From Sipunculus nudus (lineage: Eukaryota > Annelida > Sipuncula > Golfingiida > Sipunculidae): DNA of 64,000 nucleotides. Of the stretch, positions 11,595 to 24,030 are shown in pieces. Made by a program: the position numbers and the translations under genes. Numbering within the stretch: position 1 is the first letter of the stretch; each line of letters begins with the position of its first letter. The notes under the pieces are model-generated. The model had not been told where the DNA came from, made no database searches, and saw nothing but the letters and a program-made list of their open reading frames with translations. The stretch covers positions 38,325,195 through 38,389,194 of the forward strand of contig CM049316.1 of assembly GCA_026874595.1 (NCBI GenBank), given 5' to 3'.

Positions 11595-13515
11595 TTTGTG
11601 CGTCTAGACCCTTGTTATTGAATAAATTAAGTAATTTAAATAACAATGAACAAGACACGGCTTTACATAATCCTGTTGTAAAAAAAAACCATTATAGTCC
11701 TATTTACAGGTGGAGCCTGCAAGCTGTGTAGCAGTTTACATAGAGTGAAAATCTCGCTTGGAGTCCGATTTTATATCAGATACATAGGCCTTCAGAATAA
11801 AACTCCCTAGTTTATGGTCTCAAACACGCATAAGTGGCATATAAAAACTTTGTGTTTTAGAGATTGCTTATGTATTTTAAAGTGTTCCTGAATATAAAAA
11901 CACTCGGCCAAGACATGTCTTATGTGTTACCTTTTTGTGGAACACCGTTAATTTAGAGCCAAATTCAGACTAGGTGAAAGCAAGGATCAAGAAAAAACGA
12001 AAAGCAAATGACTTTTGAAAAGGACAAAGGGAATAAAAATAAAGCCTGTGCCTGGAAATCTTACAGTTTAAGCAAATGCTTTCAAATAAAACAGTTTATA
12101 AAACCCAACAAGAACAATAAAAAATGAGACTTCTTGAAATAAATGCAGAGAAAATAAATAAGGACCCGTCACTAGAGTCCTACAATTCAATCAAATGCCA
12201 TAAAATACATTAGAAGACATAGAAGAATAACGGACCAGCGAAGAAAACCTTTGTTTAAATACAAAGGAAGCTTATTAACTGATACCACTAAACCGGGGGG
12301 TTGGGAGCGAGGGCAAAGGGCAGACAGTTGATCGTCTATGGTCTCCTGGCAACATACGTCACGTGTAGTTTGGGTCAAAAGAAAATGTCACGTGTTTATT
12401 TCATACGCTTCCGCCCTATTGTGTATAGCTAGATAGATGTACGTAGATCGTCTTTGCTGGGACCTAGCCTTAAACCCCGAGGCTGGAAATTTTCGATTTG
12501 CCTCTTTCATTGACGTTGCTTTGGGAGCTATTTGATCAAGGAGGGCGTCAAAGAGCCGGCTTCATTTCTTAAGCCGAGGAAAAAAATAATTACTTGCAGA
12601 AAATCTGTCCACCAAGTTGACCGCGTGCTTCAACTTCCTCTGTGTTGATTTCCTTCCCAAAAGAATATCATTCAACTATATACACGATCCGTGCATAATA
12701 GGTTTTTTATAGGTCATAAATTTTAATCACCTTGCCAGTTTCCCGGCAAAATTCGCCCATGATTTGATTAAGCATTTTTTGTGATCTTCTTTTACTTCCT
12801 GAAGTCATTCTTGTTGGCGGCTCAGATTTAAAAACTTATAGGCAGCAAAAAAGTCCAAAATAATTTAATACCTCAACCGCTTCCTTTGCATGAATGTTAA
12901 GTGTTTTTCTGTAAGATTACATGTATGGCTTTTGCCTTTGAAATTGTATGGCAGCTTCAATTTTATTCATTCTAGTTACAAGAGGAAACTTGGAAAGACC
13001 GCATTTAAAGCTTAAAGAAATTAAGTAAAGTACATTACGTTGTCTGTCAAAAATACTGCCATAAAAGAAGAGCCCTCTTTTGTTCCTTCAGTATTTTTTT
13101 TTTTAACATTGCTGAACCAGTTATCGCAGATGTCATCGTATTGTAGTCCCCTTTTCTGAAATTGAATCTAACTGCCTTGTTTAGTCTCCATGATGTTTTG
13201 GAATACATTTTAAACTAGGTATATAATTCCGTTCAATTAACATCGAATGTTTTCATAATGAATAGTATGCTTCATTAGAGGCAATTAAGTCCTGAAAACC
13301 GCCACTTTTGGGTACAACATCCGCTGAAAAGGAATTAAGAAGTACTTGCTCATCACCCGCAAGTCAGTTCTTCACCCGGGTCTCAATTCATCATAACACT
13401 AGCCTATTTTCTTAGTTGATGTTGATTGCCAATAGGTGGCTCTGAAGATAACCGTGTAACAATAGGTGGCAGGGATCAGACTGAAATCTGTATGCTAATG
13501 AATGCAATCCTCATC
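11595..13515. other. Non-coding stretch, nothing recognised
   Basis: Only short frames without motifs. A GC-rich patch at about 12280-12330 and a pale duplication of AATAGGTGGC near 13432 and 13460 are the only visible local features. Confidence 0.35.
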
Positions 13516-13740
13516 CATTCATGCATAAGTGACTGTAGATATGTGACTATTCTTTGATGATGTTTCTGGAACCGGAACATGTGACGGATTCACACCAAAA
13601 TCTAAACGATCCTTCATTGGCTCATCCCGAAATGCCCTAAATTTCATGAGATTCCGTTCATGATTGCTTGAGTTATATTGTGAACAAACACAAACACACA
13701 CACGAACAGCATTGCACGGATACCCTCCTGGCGGGGGCAA
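13516..13740 (-). mobile_element. Inverted-repeat element family A, copy 1
   Basis: Read on the minus strand, the copy contains the family core: (TGTGTGTTTG)-rich start, a TTATGTTGTGAAC-like word, CAATCATGAACGGAATC, an ATGAAATTT...GGGCA word, TCGA/GATTTTGGTGTGAATCC and a distal TCACTTATGCATGAATG. The CCTCCTGGCGGGGG word at 13724-13738 corresponds to the GGCGGAGG-like terminus. The other end is truncated or decayed. Five other copies lie in this window. Confidence 0.65.
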
Positions 13741-14243
13741 ATATGAAAACGTGAGATATAAATATAGAGAAAGATTTTAAAATGATAAGATCGTATACCC
13801 TGAGTACTCCGGAACAAACATAAATAACATTTTATAAGATTTGTCTTCAATGGCAGAGGCGATTCTATTTTTAACCCGTCAAGTAAGTCGTTTTCATACT
13901 CTAGACGGTATATGGTGCCAGTACAGCATGGTAACAATGATATCACATGGTTTCTTTTTTAAGTGTCAGGTGTTCTATTTATCAGTGAGTCGAGTGATAC
14001 ACTAAACATAATTATCATGGATGTTCCCTGCATCCAGGTAGGATTAAATACATATCACGATATTTAAGGACTGGCCCTGGATATATTTATGAGCCCTAAC
14101 CTCTTACACTTATCACGTCTTAAATGAATCCCTGCTCATGACTTAGACTTTCCAAACCTTTTCAGTTCCCTGGCATACGAGGAATCTTTTGTTAATGGAC
14201 AAAGTGTCTTTGTTTAATCGTAGAGAATTACACCCCACCTTTA

Positions 14244-14248
<5 letters not shown>

Positions 14249-14298
<50 letters not shown>
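14249..14298. repeat. (TA)n microsatellite
   Basis: About 24 TA dinucleotides without interruption in non-coding DNA. Confidence 0.95.
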
Positions 14299-14300
<2 letters not shown>

Positions 14301-14399
14301 TGCTGGAGTTAATCGCCTCAGTCTTTTTTTTAAACTTAAATCATTTTAAGGATATATAAATCTATTTCCTTTTAGGATCACTTGACAGGACATTAATCA

Positions 14400-14612
14400 G
14401 GCGGGTCCTCGTGAAATCGTCCACTCTTAAAGGTCATAACACCATGGATGATGCATATTGACCGAGTGTGTCGCACCCGTTTGTGAGTGGGCCGACCGTG
14501 GGCCGACCGTGAATATTCTCACCGCTTATAGTTGGGATTCATACACATGATCACCAGTATTTGAGTCACAAGCTCTATCCAGAGAGTCCACAGAGGCAGG
14601 TCCTTTTCGCCA
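14400..14612 (-). mobile_element. Decayed tRNA-derived SINE
   Basis: On the minus strand this carries diverged versions of landmarks seen in the better copies at 27549-27945 and 62808-63106: an end reading CCTCTGTGGACTC, a GGTGAGAATATTCACGGTCGGCCC segment and a region matching the old B-box area. The promoter boxes are no longer intact. I assign it by side-by-side comparison with the other copies in the window. Confidence 0.55.
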
Positions 14613-15542
14613 GTCTCACCAAGATGTGCAGATGTGACCTATTCCAATTTGAAACCAAAACGCCTGACAGTTAACTCATGTTAACTTGTATAAATAAAAA
14701 TAATTGGAACAAATCTAATAACGATGTTTTACAAAGAATATTGATTGACTATAACCCGGAAATTCGTTACTATTAAACAGTTTATCTTGTTGTTCTCTCT
14801 CCTATGCGTTTTCTTCTTGATTTTTTTTTCTTTATTTGAAATTAGTCCCCTATGCCCCTTTACTCGCAATCCCATAATTTTGTTGCATTTGGCAGTAAAT
14901 GACTGAAAAAAAAATGACAAGGGCAAAGATTAATGTGAAGCAAGGCACCCCTTGTGTACTTAATAACAATAAATACTTTATTTACTTTTACAGCGGAAAC
15001 GAAAATCGATGTCGGACACATCTGTTAATTAGAATGTGACTATTAAAAAGAACTTTTGATCTTCGAATATTTGACCTTTTATGCGACATCAACGGAATTG
15101 GATTTTTAATCATTTTCCAATTTCTTCTGTAAGCAGATTGATAGCATGATCTGTAATTATTTAGAATTCCTCCAGGCATAGTTTCAGTAGCAATGTGCAA
15201 TCTCTGATCGTGGCGCGTAGGAGGCACTTAGCAGAAAAAGTGAAAGGTCACATGGATCTACTAATATTTGTAGAGATTAATACGGTCGTAAATGGTTAAA
15301 TGAGTTGTAGTTTGCGTTGAACCATAACAAAATTGTCGTGATTTGAAAGTTTTTGTGCGCAAAGATATACAACCATTGCAATAATATATGTATTTTGGTA
15401 CACTTTTAGTTCATGTTGGCTGAATGCAAGTTTCTCAACAATTTTTCCCAGCATACGGATTTACTTTCTGAAATTCACTTGCTGTTTACGTGTGCGTGTG
15501 AGCAAACAGTCTACGTGTGTCTGTTTAGCATAACAAGCCCGC
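14613..15542. other. Non-coding stretch, nothing recognised
   Basis: AT-rich DNA with short unsupported frames (e.g. 14729-14926 and 14988-15227 on the minus strand). No repeat or splice context was found. Confidence 0.35.
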
Positions 15543-15589
15543 AGGTCAAAAGGTCAAATCTTGCGCATGCGCGACAACTCCATATAAGG
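15543..15589 (+). promoter_or_regulatory. DR2 nuclear-receptor site + NRF1 site + CArG box
   Basis: Three textbook motifs lie within 47 bases. AGGTCA-AA-AGGTCA (15543-15556) is a perfect direct repeat with 2-base spacing, the kind bound by retinoid-type nuclear receptor dimers. TGCGCATGCGC (15562-15572) is the palindromic NRF1 site. CCATATAAGG (15580-15589) matches the CArG box CC(A/T)6GG of serum response factor, and could double as a TATA-like element. No gene start is evident just downstream; an open frame at 15413-15703 spans the site but has no recognisable product. Binding is inferred from motif match only. Confidence 0.5.
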
Positions 15590-16156
15590 AGAAGAAACAT
15601 TAAAGATAAAAAACACCGAAGAAACACCGATAGGAAGCATGGAAAGTTGCGTGGTTTGGCTACCAGGTGTCGTGCGCGTTATGTTTATGTTTGCTCCACC
15701 TAATTCACATTTGTGTAAATGAGGCAGCAGTTGGTTTTAAAATTGAATATTGGGATATATCATTATACTTTAAGGGGGAAACACTGTAGTTCATCTATAA
15801 TTAACATTACCTGATATTATTACATAAATGATAACTGTATTATCTTATACGTGCTTAGGTCCCTTTAATGTACATACACAGATTTAAAAGACAGTGTGGC
15901 CCACATACTTTTGGAGATATTAGGATATGAATATGTTATATTATCTGTACGCCAGTTGCACACCATGTTTCTCGTGCTAGTAATGACCACGAATTATTTA
16001 ACAATTTAAACATTCATAACACGGCCTCGGGAAAAGTTCTCAACCCGCCTTTCCTGTTTCAATTTGACTTGTAGAAATAATATTTTAGCAGATATATTGT
16101 CTAAAGGAAAGTCATTTTTCATTTTAAAGCTATCATAACGAAAATTTTATATTTTA
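15590..16156. other. Non-coding stretch, nothing recognised
   Basis: No gene or repeat family was identified between the motif cluster and the inverted-repeat element that starts at 16157. Confidence 0.3.
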
Positions 16157-16491
16157 GGCCAAAATAAAAAAAAGGTATGGTTCTCAGGCACTTTTTTTCA
16201 TAAATCAATGCGGGCGGGCGCTTTTTTTATTTTAATTTTTTTGGTATGTTTCGATAAAAATGTCAAATGATAAGGGAAAAGCATGAAAATAACAGTTTTA
16301 CTTTGCTAAATAAGTAAAAGCACTACAAACAAAGGAAATTGCATGGTTTTATCTTCTTGAAAGAAATGTCGGAGCGGCAGCAGCTCAAAATTGAAAGTTT
16401 TTATTGAAAATCAAAATAAAAATTTTTGATGCGGGGGTTTAAGATTGATGCGGGCGGTGCCTGAGAACCATACCTTTAATTTTTTTTGGCC
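16157..16491 (+). mobile_element. Inverted-repeat element family M, copy 1 (best copy)
   Basis: The termini are inverted copies of each other: GGCC, then an A-rich run, then GGTATGGTTCTCAGGCAC on the left, and GTGCCTGAGAACCATACC, a T-rich run and GGCC on the right. The 18-base core of the repeat is perfect. The interior has GCGGGCGGGCG near the left end and GATGCGGGGGTTTAAGATTGATGC near the right, and no coding frame. Other copies lie at 47714-48033, 56984-57294, 57303-57480 and 57835-58065. The right flank begins TTA in most copies, so a TTA or TA target is possible. Length about 335 bases, a MITE by structure. Confidence 0.85.
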
Positions 16492-16797
16492 TTATATAAC
16501 AGTTTTGCCCCTCTTACATTATAGAGTCTATCGAAGTGTCAGGGTGGCATGCTATGTAATGTCGTGAACCGCACGGTGAAAGTTTGGTGAGGATATACAC
16601 AGTTCGTCATTGTAGACAACGTCTCATTCCCTAAAGGTGTTGCTTGATGCTTTGACATCAGTATTGCACCATAACTGTGTATATACAGAGTATAATGAAA
16701 CGTTTTTCCTTATTAAATAATTTCAAGGGCTCCGACCCTAGTTTGATTTACTTAGTTTTACCGCAGCCATGAATGAATTCAAGAACATGGCGTTTTC

Positions 16798-17043
16798 GCC
16801 TCCGCCAGAGGGTATGCTTTCATCCCCATTCTTGTGTGTGTTTGTGTGTTTGTTCACGACATAAGTGACCCAATCTTAAACGGAATATCATAAACCATTT
16901 CACGAATGTGCCAATGAAGAACCGATTCGATTTTGGCACATGATCCGGAATTACCAACATTATCACGGAATATTCACAAATGTGCAGTCACATATGCACG
17001 AATGAACCTGGGTACAGGGCCGAATGAGTGAATACAATCACGG
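16798..17043 (+). mobile_element. Inverted-repeat element family A, copy 2
   Basis: Starts with GCCTCCGCCAGAGGGTATGC, then the (TGTGTTTG) tract, TTCACGACATAAGTGACCC, an AACGGAATATCATAAA word, GATTTTGGCACATGATCCGGA and ATTCACAAATGTGCAGTCAC, in the same order as the other copies. The right terminal repeat is missing. No coding capacity. Confidence 0.75.
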
Positions 17044-19575
17044 TTTTGCCAACAGCCTACAATAGGCACCCCACACATGACGTAGGCTTGAATTCGTTTG
17101 AAAAGAGACTTCTAGTTAAAACAAACAATCTGAAGTTAAATATTGAGGATATATACATAATGAAACTGAGTAAAGGTATGATATTTGCGAAATTGATTCC
17201 CGAACAGGTTAATTTCGTAAAAAATGTTCACAAAATCGCGCGACTAATTTTATTGTTGTGATGGAATATTGCAATCTCTATTGTTAACTGTAAATTTCAG
17301 GTTTTCTGCACTTTGAATGGACCCAAATCGTTGAAATAAGGACAGAAGTCAATTAAACTAATTGCTTCTAAAAGCAATACAGGTCACTTAATTTGACTGT
17401 CACGAAAGGAGGTCGATTTTCTTTGGATATTGGAAATGTCAAAAGGTACTAATATAATATCAAACTGGGCAATTACACTTTAAATAGAGAGCAATGTAGA
17501 AAGCACACAGTTACTTAATTCTGATTCAATTACCTCTACATCAGCATACCGATATTAGATGAACAGATAAATTACATACCTATATAAAGCGGCGTTTAGA
17601 GGAAGATAGGGTTGAACTTTAAATTCCTGATTTTCATCATTAATTCTCATCTTACAAGAAGGCCAATGTTATGATAAGCGTGTTACTGCGATATACAAGA
17701 GGAAAAATACAATTATTATTAGTAGAACAAGCGCCATGTAGCGATATCGCAATTAACACATAGTAGGCTATCGATGACATAGCAATTATGCAAGGTGATC
17801 TATACAATAAATACCAGTAGGATAGTAAAAATAGAACAATATTGTAACCAGTATTCAGACCAATATCAGACCAGTATTTTTATTGATATTTTCTAACTAG
17901 ATTTGATACAATTACCGGAGGCCAATCCAAGACATGATAAAAACTTGTATAACGTTAGGTGTTTAACATGGTACACCAAGGAAGGACTACTAAAGTGGTC
18001 CTCGTCCGTCCGTCCAACCCAATCCGTCTACTTAATACCTCTTAAGCACCTGCTGCTTAATTAATTAAATTCGCAAACATACTCTTCATATGACTGTCAC
18101 ATGACAATAACCTGCAGGTGGCGCTACCTCCGCTTTCTGGAATCCAAAACGTTCTCTTTTTCCTTCAGTAAGTCAGCAAATAAGAACACAATAGCTTTCA
18201 AGTCATATACAAAGATTCCTTGGGGCAAAGGAGAATAAATTAATACTTTATTGAATGGGATTATTTTCAAACTGATATATTTCCACAGGACTTTGAATTT
18301 CCCCGATCGAGCAATTTCTAATTTCACGACTGTGCATTACTGGTGCAAATGTTTTACCATCTATCTCAGTAACCATATTATGATCATTACAATATTAAGG
18401 ACACCATTGGTGCCTTACTGTATGTGTGGTAATAAAAGATTTTTGCTACTTATTAGTCATATAATATTGTAACTTTCCTTTCATGGTCAACTATGATTTA
18501 GAAATAGGAAAGAAAATGTGTGACTTGACGACTTTTTTTAAAATCCCGTGTGCATTTTGCATGTATTTTGAATTTAAAAGTGGTTTTTGTCAAGGTTTAG
18601 AGATTAGGACATCACTAAAAATACCCCGAGTACTGATCGACCTTGAAAAAGCTCACTGATCTTTGACTGAGATTCTAACATACATTCTCGAGGCTTTACG
18701 TCCTGCCCCCGACCACAGAAGCCGATAAACTTCAGAATAATGGAAACTTTTAATCTTATGTTGGCTTTACTCTTACATACAATAATCGATATTTACATTT
18801 GCCAAGTGTAGTCGATAGGTCCAATGAAACAGGGCTCATAGTTTCATATACAAACCACTTTTCCTATCCATATATCAATTCATTCTGACATATTGATCAT
18901 TCTGTGGGGTAGGTCCCGCAGAACACAGGGGATGCCAGCGATATTGGTTTGACATAAAAAAGAGCATGTTTCACAAATGTCTTGAGAAATATTTTGGGAT
19001 ATTCCAGTTAATCCAGAGGGAGTTTCCATGAGGTCAGGACCGCCTTCCTCCTTTCTGAGCTGCAACCTCCTTTTTACAGGTTTAAAGCCCAATTGCTTGC
19101 TGCATGGATCCCTTCTTTCTGGATCCTCTGATCTTGCTTAGGTTTTCTTTCAGTCTTCCAGGTTTGGACCTTCCCCTTCTCAAAATCCTGATTCCGCATC
19201 TGTATTGTATGTCTATTGAACCTTAATTTTATGGAAATACAAACGATAAATAAAGAGGCAAGCAATGTTAACCCGTGACTGATTAACTAAATGGTTTAAT
19301 GCACTCGCGGAACTGTCATACTAATCATAAGCCAGTTGATTACCGACCTTTAAATGTCAAGTACAAATCAGAAGGCGTTAAGTGGTTTAAATAAATGGAT
19401 CAATATCGAATCACAGAAGATTTTTTTCTGTTGAATAAAATCAACGAATACAAAAATACTAGCCAAAACTTAGCCAGGCATAATTTATCCATATAAAAAT
19501 AATTGATGGCTCGGACAAGAATCGCTTACTATGAGAGTATATACAATCATCATGATTGTTTTATGTTAAAATTTA
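17044..19575. other. Long non-coding stretch with repeat remnants
   Basis: No gene is supported. Near 17970-18030 there is a segment with (GTCC)n that resembles the edge of a short inverted-repeat element, and 18705-18730 has an ACCACAGAAGCCG word resembling the head of the SINE family. Purine-rich minus-strand frames at 18880-19265 have no recognisable motif. Confidence 0.35.
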
Positions 19576-19815
19576 CCTCCGCCAACGAGAAAGGGTTATG
19601 TTTTTGCAGGCGTTGTGTTGTCTTTTAGTCAATTTACTAAAAAAAATTGTCAAAGGATTTTAATTAAATTTTTAGGATAGCTAATGATATTAGGAACAAT
19701 TGATTAGATTTAGGGGGGTGGACCGAATCACAACCTGGATCCAGTATTGTTAAAGAAAGAAAATGCTACATTTCTGAAAATGCCATATGGATGTTATAGG
19801 CTGTCTTGGCGGAGA
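19576..19815. mobile_element. Short inverted-repeat element with CCTCCGCC ends
   Basis: CCTCCGCC at 19576-19583 is inverted as GGCGGAGA at 19808-19815. The interior carries words such as TTATGTTTTTGCAGGCGTTGTGTTG and CCGAATCACAACCTGGATCC, no coding frame. From general familiarity, non-autonomous elements with CTCCGCC ends and a GGATCC.GG.. interior are common in marine invertebrate genomes. A fragment of a second copy lies at 23933-24030. Confidence 0.75.
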
Positions 19816-21298
19816 TCTGCCCTCTCTTAGTGCAAATGTCTTGTTCAGCATTTATTCTATTTGATTGTTTATTCTGTATATCACAGAAAAACATCAGTTG
19901 AAAATCGCTTTAATGCAAATCAAGGAATTAGGGAAACTTGAATGCATTTGAAATATCCAGTCTCTCCGTTGGCTTCATTATTTACTCGTTGTAACCCGCA
20001 TCAAGTTGGAAATTAGCGTAATTAAGCCAGATTATCAACACCGTTAATTAAATTAAATCACATTTGCAGAGCCCGTGTAGACCAGTCATTCAGACATCTT
20101 GATATTATAGTGCAATTTACAGTGTCTGTTACAGAACACCCGGGCGAGGCGTACCCTCATGGTTTAAGCGAAAGACTACTCGGACATGCACGGTTTTAGT
20201 CTTGAACTGTAGGGAATGATGCAAAGTGGTCTTTTTCTATATTTTCGCTTAAATCCTGAGATAATTTGCTTTATTTTTTTCAAGGGGTGATTTCAGCGCT
20301 ACCTAACGGTAATTACGATCAAGGCAGAGAGCAGTTTGATACTCAAAGGGCATGAGGCTCTCTCCCATCAATACTTCCAACGTCACAAAATATTCAGATT
20401 TTCTGAGAGTATCAACAAACATAATTTTATATATTGATAAAAATATGTGGTAATTAGAGCTTGAAATGAACTTTTGATTCATCTGTTGCTTAATAATTTT
20501 GTAAATTATATTTGGACATGTTAAATAGATATATTTACATGATCCATGCAACAAAATGTCCAACGCGGTGTGCTGTAATTTATTGTTGTTAACGCTTCGT
20601 TATATGACGGCACCGTCTGTTGTATTTGGGCTGAAACTAAACTGGTCATCCAGTTCAAAAAATGAACGGGTAGGAGAAGCTAATGTGTAAAATCTTCGTT
20701 CTTGGAAAGAACTTTCATTAGTTTTATACTTTTTTTTGGAGAAATGGTTTTTCCACACACGTACACATGTGATTTGAGGTGTGATTGAAAAATTTTTCCG
20801 GTAGTCTTTCTGAAAGGTTACAAAAGTGCGATTATGCACACTAATCTTTTGACCTGTCAGATAAAACAGCACTGATGAAATATTTCCAGTGCCTTATTTC
20901 TAGAATCAAATACAATATTGTGTGATTAAAAGTTGACAGTGATACATTTAAAAAAAATGTAAAAAAATCGTAAAACGTCGTCTGAAAATAAAGATCCAAG
21001 GTATATAGTATTGTTTTAACTTCTGTACAGAAAATTGCACGACTGTTTAAACATTCTGCCATAGCAAAAACTCTTACACTTAGTACCTGTTAATGACAAG
21101 ACGCTATAAATAAAGGAGGGATCCGTTAAAAACCTTATCCTGAGATTTTCATCACACTTCGTTATAACTGTTACTGCCCCTCTAACTGTCACTTTATAAC
21201 TCTTAACCGTTGGAAACAAGTGTATGGAAAATCACGAGACGGAAATGATTATCTCCTTATAAACTTATATTCATGGGCTATAAATGATGACAGTTTTT
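19816..21298. other. Non-coding stretch, nothing recognised
   Basis: AT-rich sequence with several short minus-strand frames (20303-21219) lacking motifs or splice context. Confidence 0.35.
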
Positions 21299-22829
21299 TA
21301 GCTCAGCTGACTGTAAGTCATCTGAGCTATAGCGATCACGCTTTGTCCGTCGTCCGTCTGTCCGTCCGTCCGTTAACCTGGTTCAAATCGTAACCGCTGA
21401 ACCTGGAAACTTGTAACTTGACATTCTGAGAGGTCCATGAAAAATCTCCTTGGAAACAGAAATGAGGTCTCTGTTACCCATATCCTTCGAGCTATGGGGC
21501 CGCAAAGTACCCCCAGAATAGTAAAAAATTTCATACAAAAACTTCAATATCTCATTAACTACATCACTGATGGTCATGATTTTTGGCATACATATTAATC
21601 ATGAGATGTTCCATCAGTTTCTGCAGACTGGTAGCGCCACCTGTATTTTTCGATTTTTTACGAATTTTGTTCTCTATTTTTGAGACCTTTAAAAATGTGA
21701 GCATTTGTTAACAGGGCACAAATCGTAAAGACTGGACCTAGAATCTTCATTCTTGAAACAGTGAGAGACCTATACAAAGTCTCCATGGAAACCTGAAATT
21801 AGGTCTCTGTTATCCATATCCTTTGAGCTATGGCACTCCAAAGTACAGCTCAGAATAATGGAAAATTTGATACAAAAGCTTAAGTATCTGGACAACTTAT
21901 GCAGAGATCACCATAATTGTTTGCATGGATATTTATCATGGAGTGTTTCATCAGTTTCTGCAGACTGGTGACCCCACCTGTATTTGTTCAGGTTTTTTAC
22001 GATTTTTTTTCTCTATTTTTGAAACCTTTAAAGATATGAACATCTGTTAACAGGGCACAAATCATAACAACTGGACCTAGAATCTTCATTCTTGACACAC
22101 TGGGAGACCCATGAAAAGTCTCCATGGAAACCTGAAATTAGGTCTCTGTTACCCATATCCTTTAAGCTGTATGGCTCCATAATACCCCCCAGAATAATGA
22201 AAAATTTGATACAAAAACTGCAGTATCTCAATAACTACAACACTGATGGTCATGATTTTTCGCATACATATTGATCATGAGGTGTTCCATCAGTTTCTGC
22301 AGACTGGATGCGCCACCTCTATTTTTTTCAAATTTTTACGAATTTTTTTCTCTATTTTTGAGACCTTTTTAGATGTGGTTATCTGTCAACAGGGTACAAA
22401 TTGTAACAACTGGACCTAGAATCTTCATTCTTGTCATGCAAGGAGGCCCATGAAAAGTGTCTGTGGAAACCCGAAATTAGGTCTCTGTTTCCCATATCCT
22501 TCAAGCTATAGGACTCCGAAGTATCCCTCAGAATAATGGAAAATTTGATACAAAAGCTGAAGTATCTGAACAACTAATGCATTCACCATGATTCTTTGCA
22601 TGTATATTGACCATTAAGTGTTTTTACTAGTTTCTGCTGGTGGAGCCACCTGTATTTTTTTAAAGTTTACGCATTTTTTGTCTATTTGTGATATATATAT
22701 ATATATATAAATGCAGACACAATCTTGGCTTGTTGGTTAATCTGTTTGATGCTTCAGTTGAATGGGTATATACTACCATTCAGATGATAAAATTTCCTTT
22801 TGCGAATCTCTTCCCAGTCAGCTGAGCGT
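21299..22829. mobile_element. Inverted-terminal-repeat element with internal tandem array
   Basis: GCTCAGCTGACTG (21301-21313) is matched perfectly by its inverse CAGTCAGCTGAGC at 22815-22827. Just inside the left end is an imperfect inner echo of the terminus (AGTCATCTGAGCTATAG) and a (GTCC)n stretch. Most of the interior is an array of about four units of 335-339 bases. The end stretches from 22690 to 22815 include a short (AT)n. No protein is encoded. Repeats with an AGCTCAGCTGA-type end and a GTCCGTCCGT stretch are familiar from molluscan genomes; I infer a non-autonomous DNA element. Confidence 0.75.
21375..22690. repeat. ~338-bp tandem repeat, about 3.9 units
   Basis: Units start at the AAC of (G)TTAAC.GGG..CAAATCG at 21375, 21710, 22049 and 22388, giving periods of 335, 339 and 339 bases. 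Each unit repeats GGACCTAGAATCTTCATTCT, a GTCTCCATGGAAACC-type word, GGTCTCTGTTACCCATATCC, AGAATAATGGAAAATTTGATAC and CATCAGTTTCTGCAGACTGG in order. Units 2 and 4 look more alike at some places (GAACAACT.ATGCA) and 1 and 3 at others (AACTACA.CACTGATGG), hinting at an ancestral dimer. Confidence 0.9.
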
Positions 22830-22853
22830 CATGACCCATGGGTCACTTGTATT

Positions 22854-23140
22854 GCTTCCGTCTTGGGGTATCCGATCATTCACGTTCATGTGTGTGTTTG
22901 TGTGTGTTTAGGGGTGTGTTAGTACACAACAATATTCACGCAATCATGAGAAAATTCTCATGGAATCTTCAGGACAATTCGGGAATGGGCAAAGGAAAAA
23001 CATATATTTTTGTTGATCGAGCATTTTCATCGGTTTCTGGAGCGTCACCAAGGAATGTTCACAAATATACGGTCACTTATGCACGAATGAACCTGAGAAT
23101 ATTCATGGGGTTAACCATTAAGGAATGCCCACGGAAGATC
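22854..23140 (+). mobile_element. Inverted-repeat element family A, copy 3
   Basis: Begins GCTTCCGTCTTGGGGTATCC, a decayed GCCTCCGCC end, followed by the TGTGTGTTTG tract, CAATCATGAGAA, CGGGAATGGGCAAAGGAAAA, GTTCACAAATATACGGTCAC and TTATGCACGAATGAACCTG, and ends near AAGGAATGCCCACGG. It lies only about 25 bases from the right end of the preceding inverted-repeat element. Confidence 0.7.
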
Positions 23141-23477
23141 CCAAGTCATGAGTGTGGCTCGGCAACCTGTTTAGGTCACGGTTGAGTGCCCGGCACCTCG
23201 GAGTGACCTTGTCCACTGTGTCCGCAGAGCGTTATTTTCAAATGCTCCCATGACTTAGGCATGTATCCAGTTGGGTTCTAGTTTAAAAGGTAACTGAAGG
23301 TTTTGGTCACACGATTAATGGCAAACGGGGATATAAATTGCCGAGAACTTCTCACTTCAGGACTGTGTCATTTAAACAAATGCCGTAGTGGGCCCCAGTT
23401 CAGTTTTCGTATCGAAGTTTGGTTAGAGGACAAGAGGGCCAGCTGAAAGAATCCTACAATTATATAAGAATTTGGCG

Positions 23478-23733
23478 TGGTCGAAAAAAGCGTTATGATG
23501 CTCTTAACTGTATATACTCATCCTCTTGCCACCCAAGTCTCTTCGCAGGTAGATATCTTGAGTGTCACGCACTCTGCTAGAAAAAACGCAGAAAGTCTTC
23601 GTTCAGATATGAAGCAATTCTCTGAGGTTTTGCTTTTGTCTTGCTTACTTAAAGGTATTGAAAATGGACTACACTGTGTTTGCATATATAATGCAACATT
23701 ACTTGATGTGAAGCGACTTTTGCATTTTTCAGG
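23478..23733 (+). other. Open frame ending at a consensus splice donor
   Basis: The frame is open from before 23477 and reaches TTTTTCAG|GTAAGATT at 23733, a good donor sequence. The codon use is not distinctive and no domain is recognised. A processed exon is possible but unsupported by any partner exon. I list it only because the donor context is better than chance neighbours. Confidence 0.15.
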
Positions 23734-23932
23734 TAAGATTAAAAAAAAAAAACAACAAACATTACTTGACTTTTGGTTATTATGTCAAACAAGTCGCCAA
23801 CTTGCACCAATTTGTCCGTTGAACTTTTACTTTTTTACATGGCGTAAATGCCAAGGCTAGAGGAATGAATCATCCAATTATCTGGTTTCTTTGATCTCTC
23901 TGTCCTATGCTTAAATCTCACCTAGTACATAA

Positions 23933-24030
23933 CCTCCGCTTTGCTGGATTATGTTTTTGTCGCCATTGGTTGGTTGTTGTTGGTTTGTCTGATAGTAACC
24001 TTTTGCAAACAAATTGTTGAACGCGTATAA
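23933..24030 (+). mobile_element. Fragment of CCTCCGCC-end element
   Basis: CCTCCGCTTTGCTGGATTATG followed by TTTTTGTCGCCATTGGTTGG and a TGTTGGTTTGTCTG word parallels the left end of the element at 19576. The right end is missing. Confidence 0.55.
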
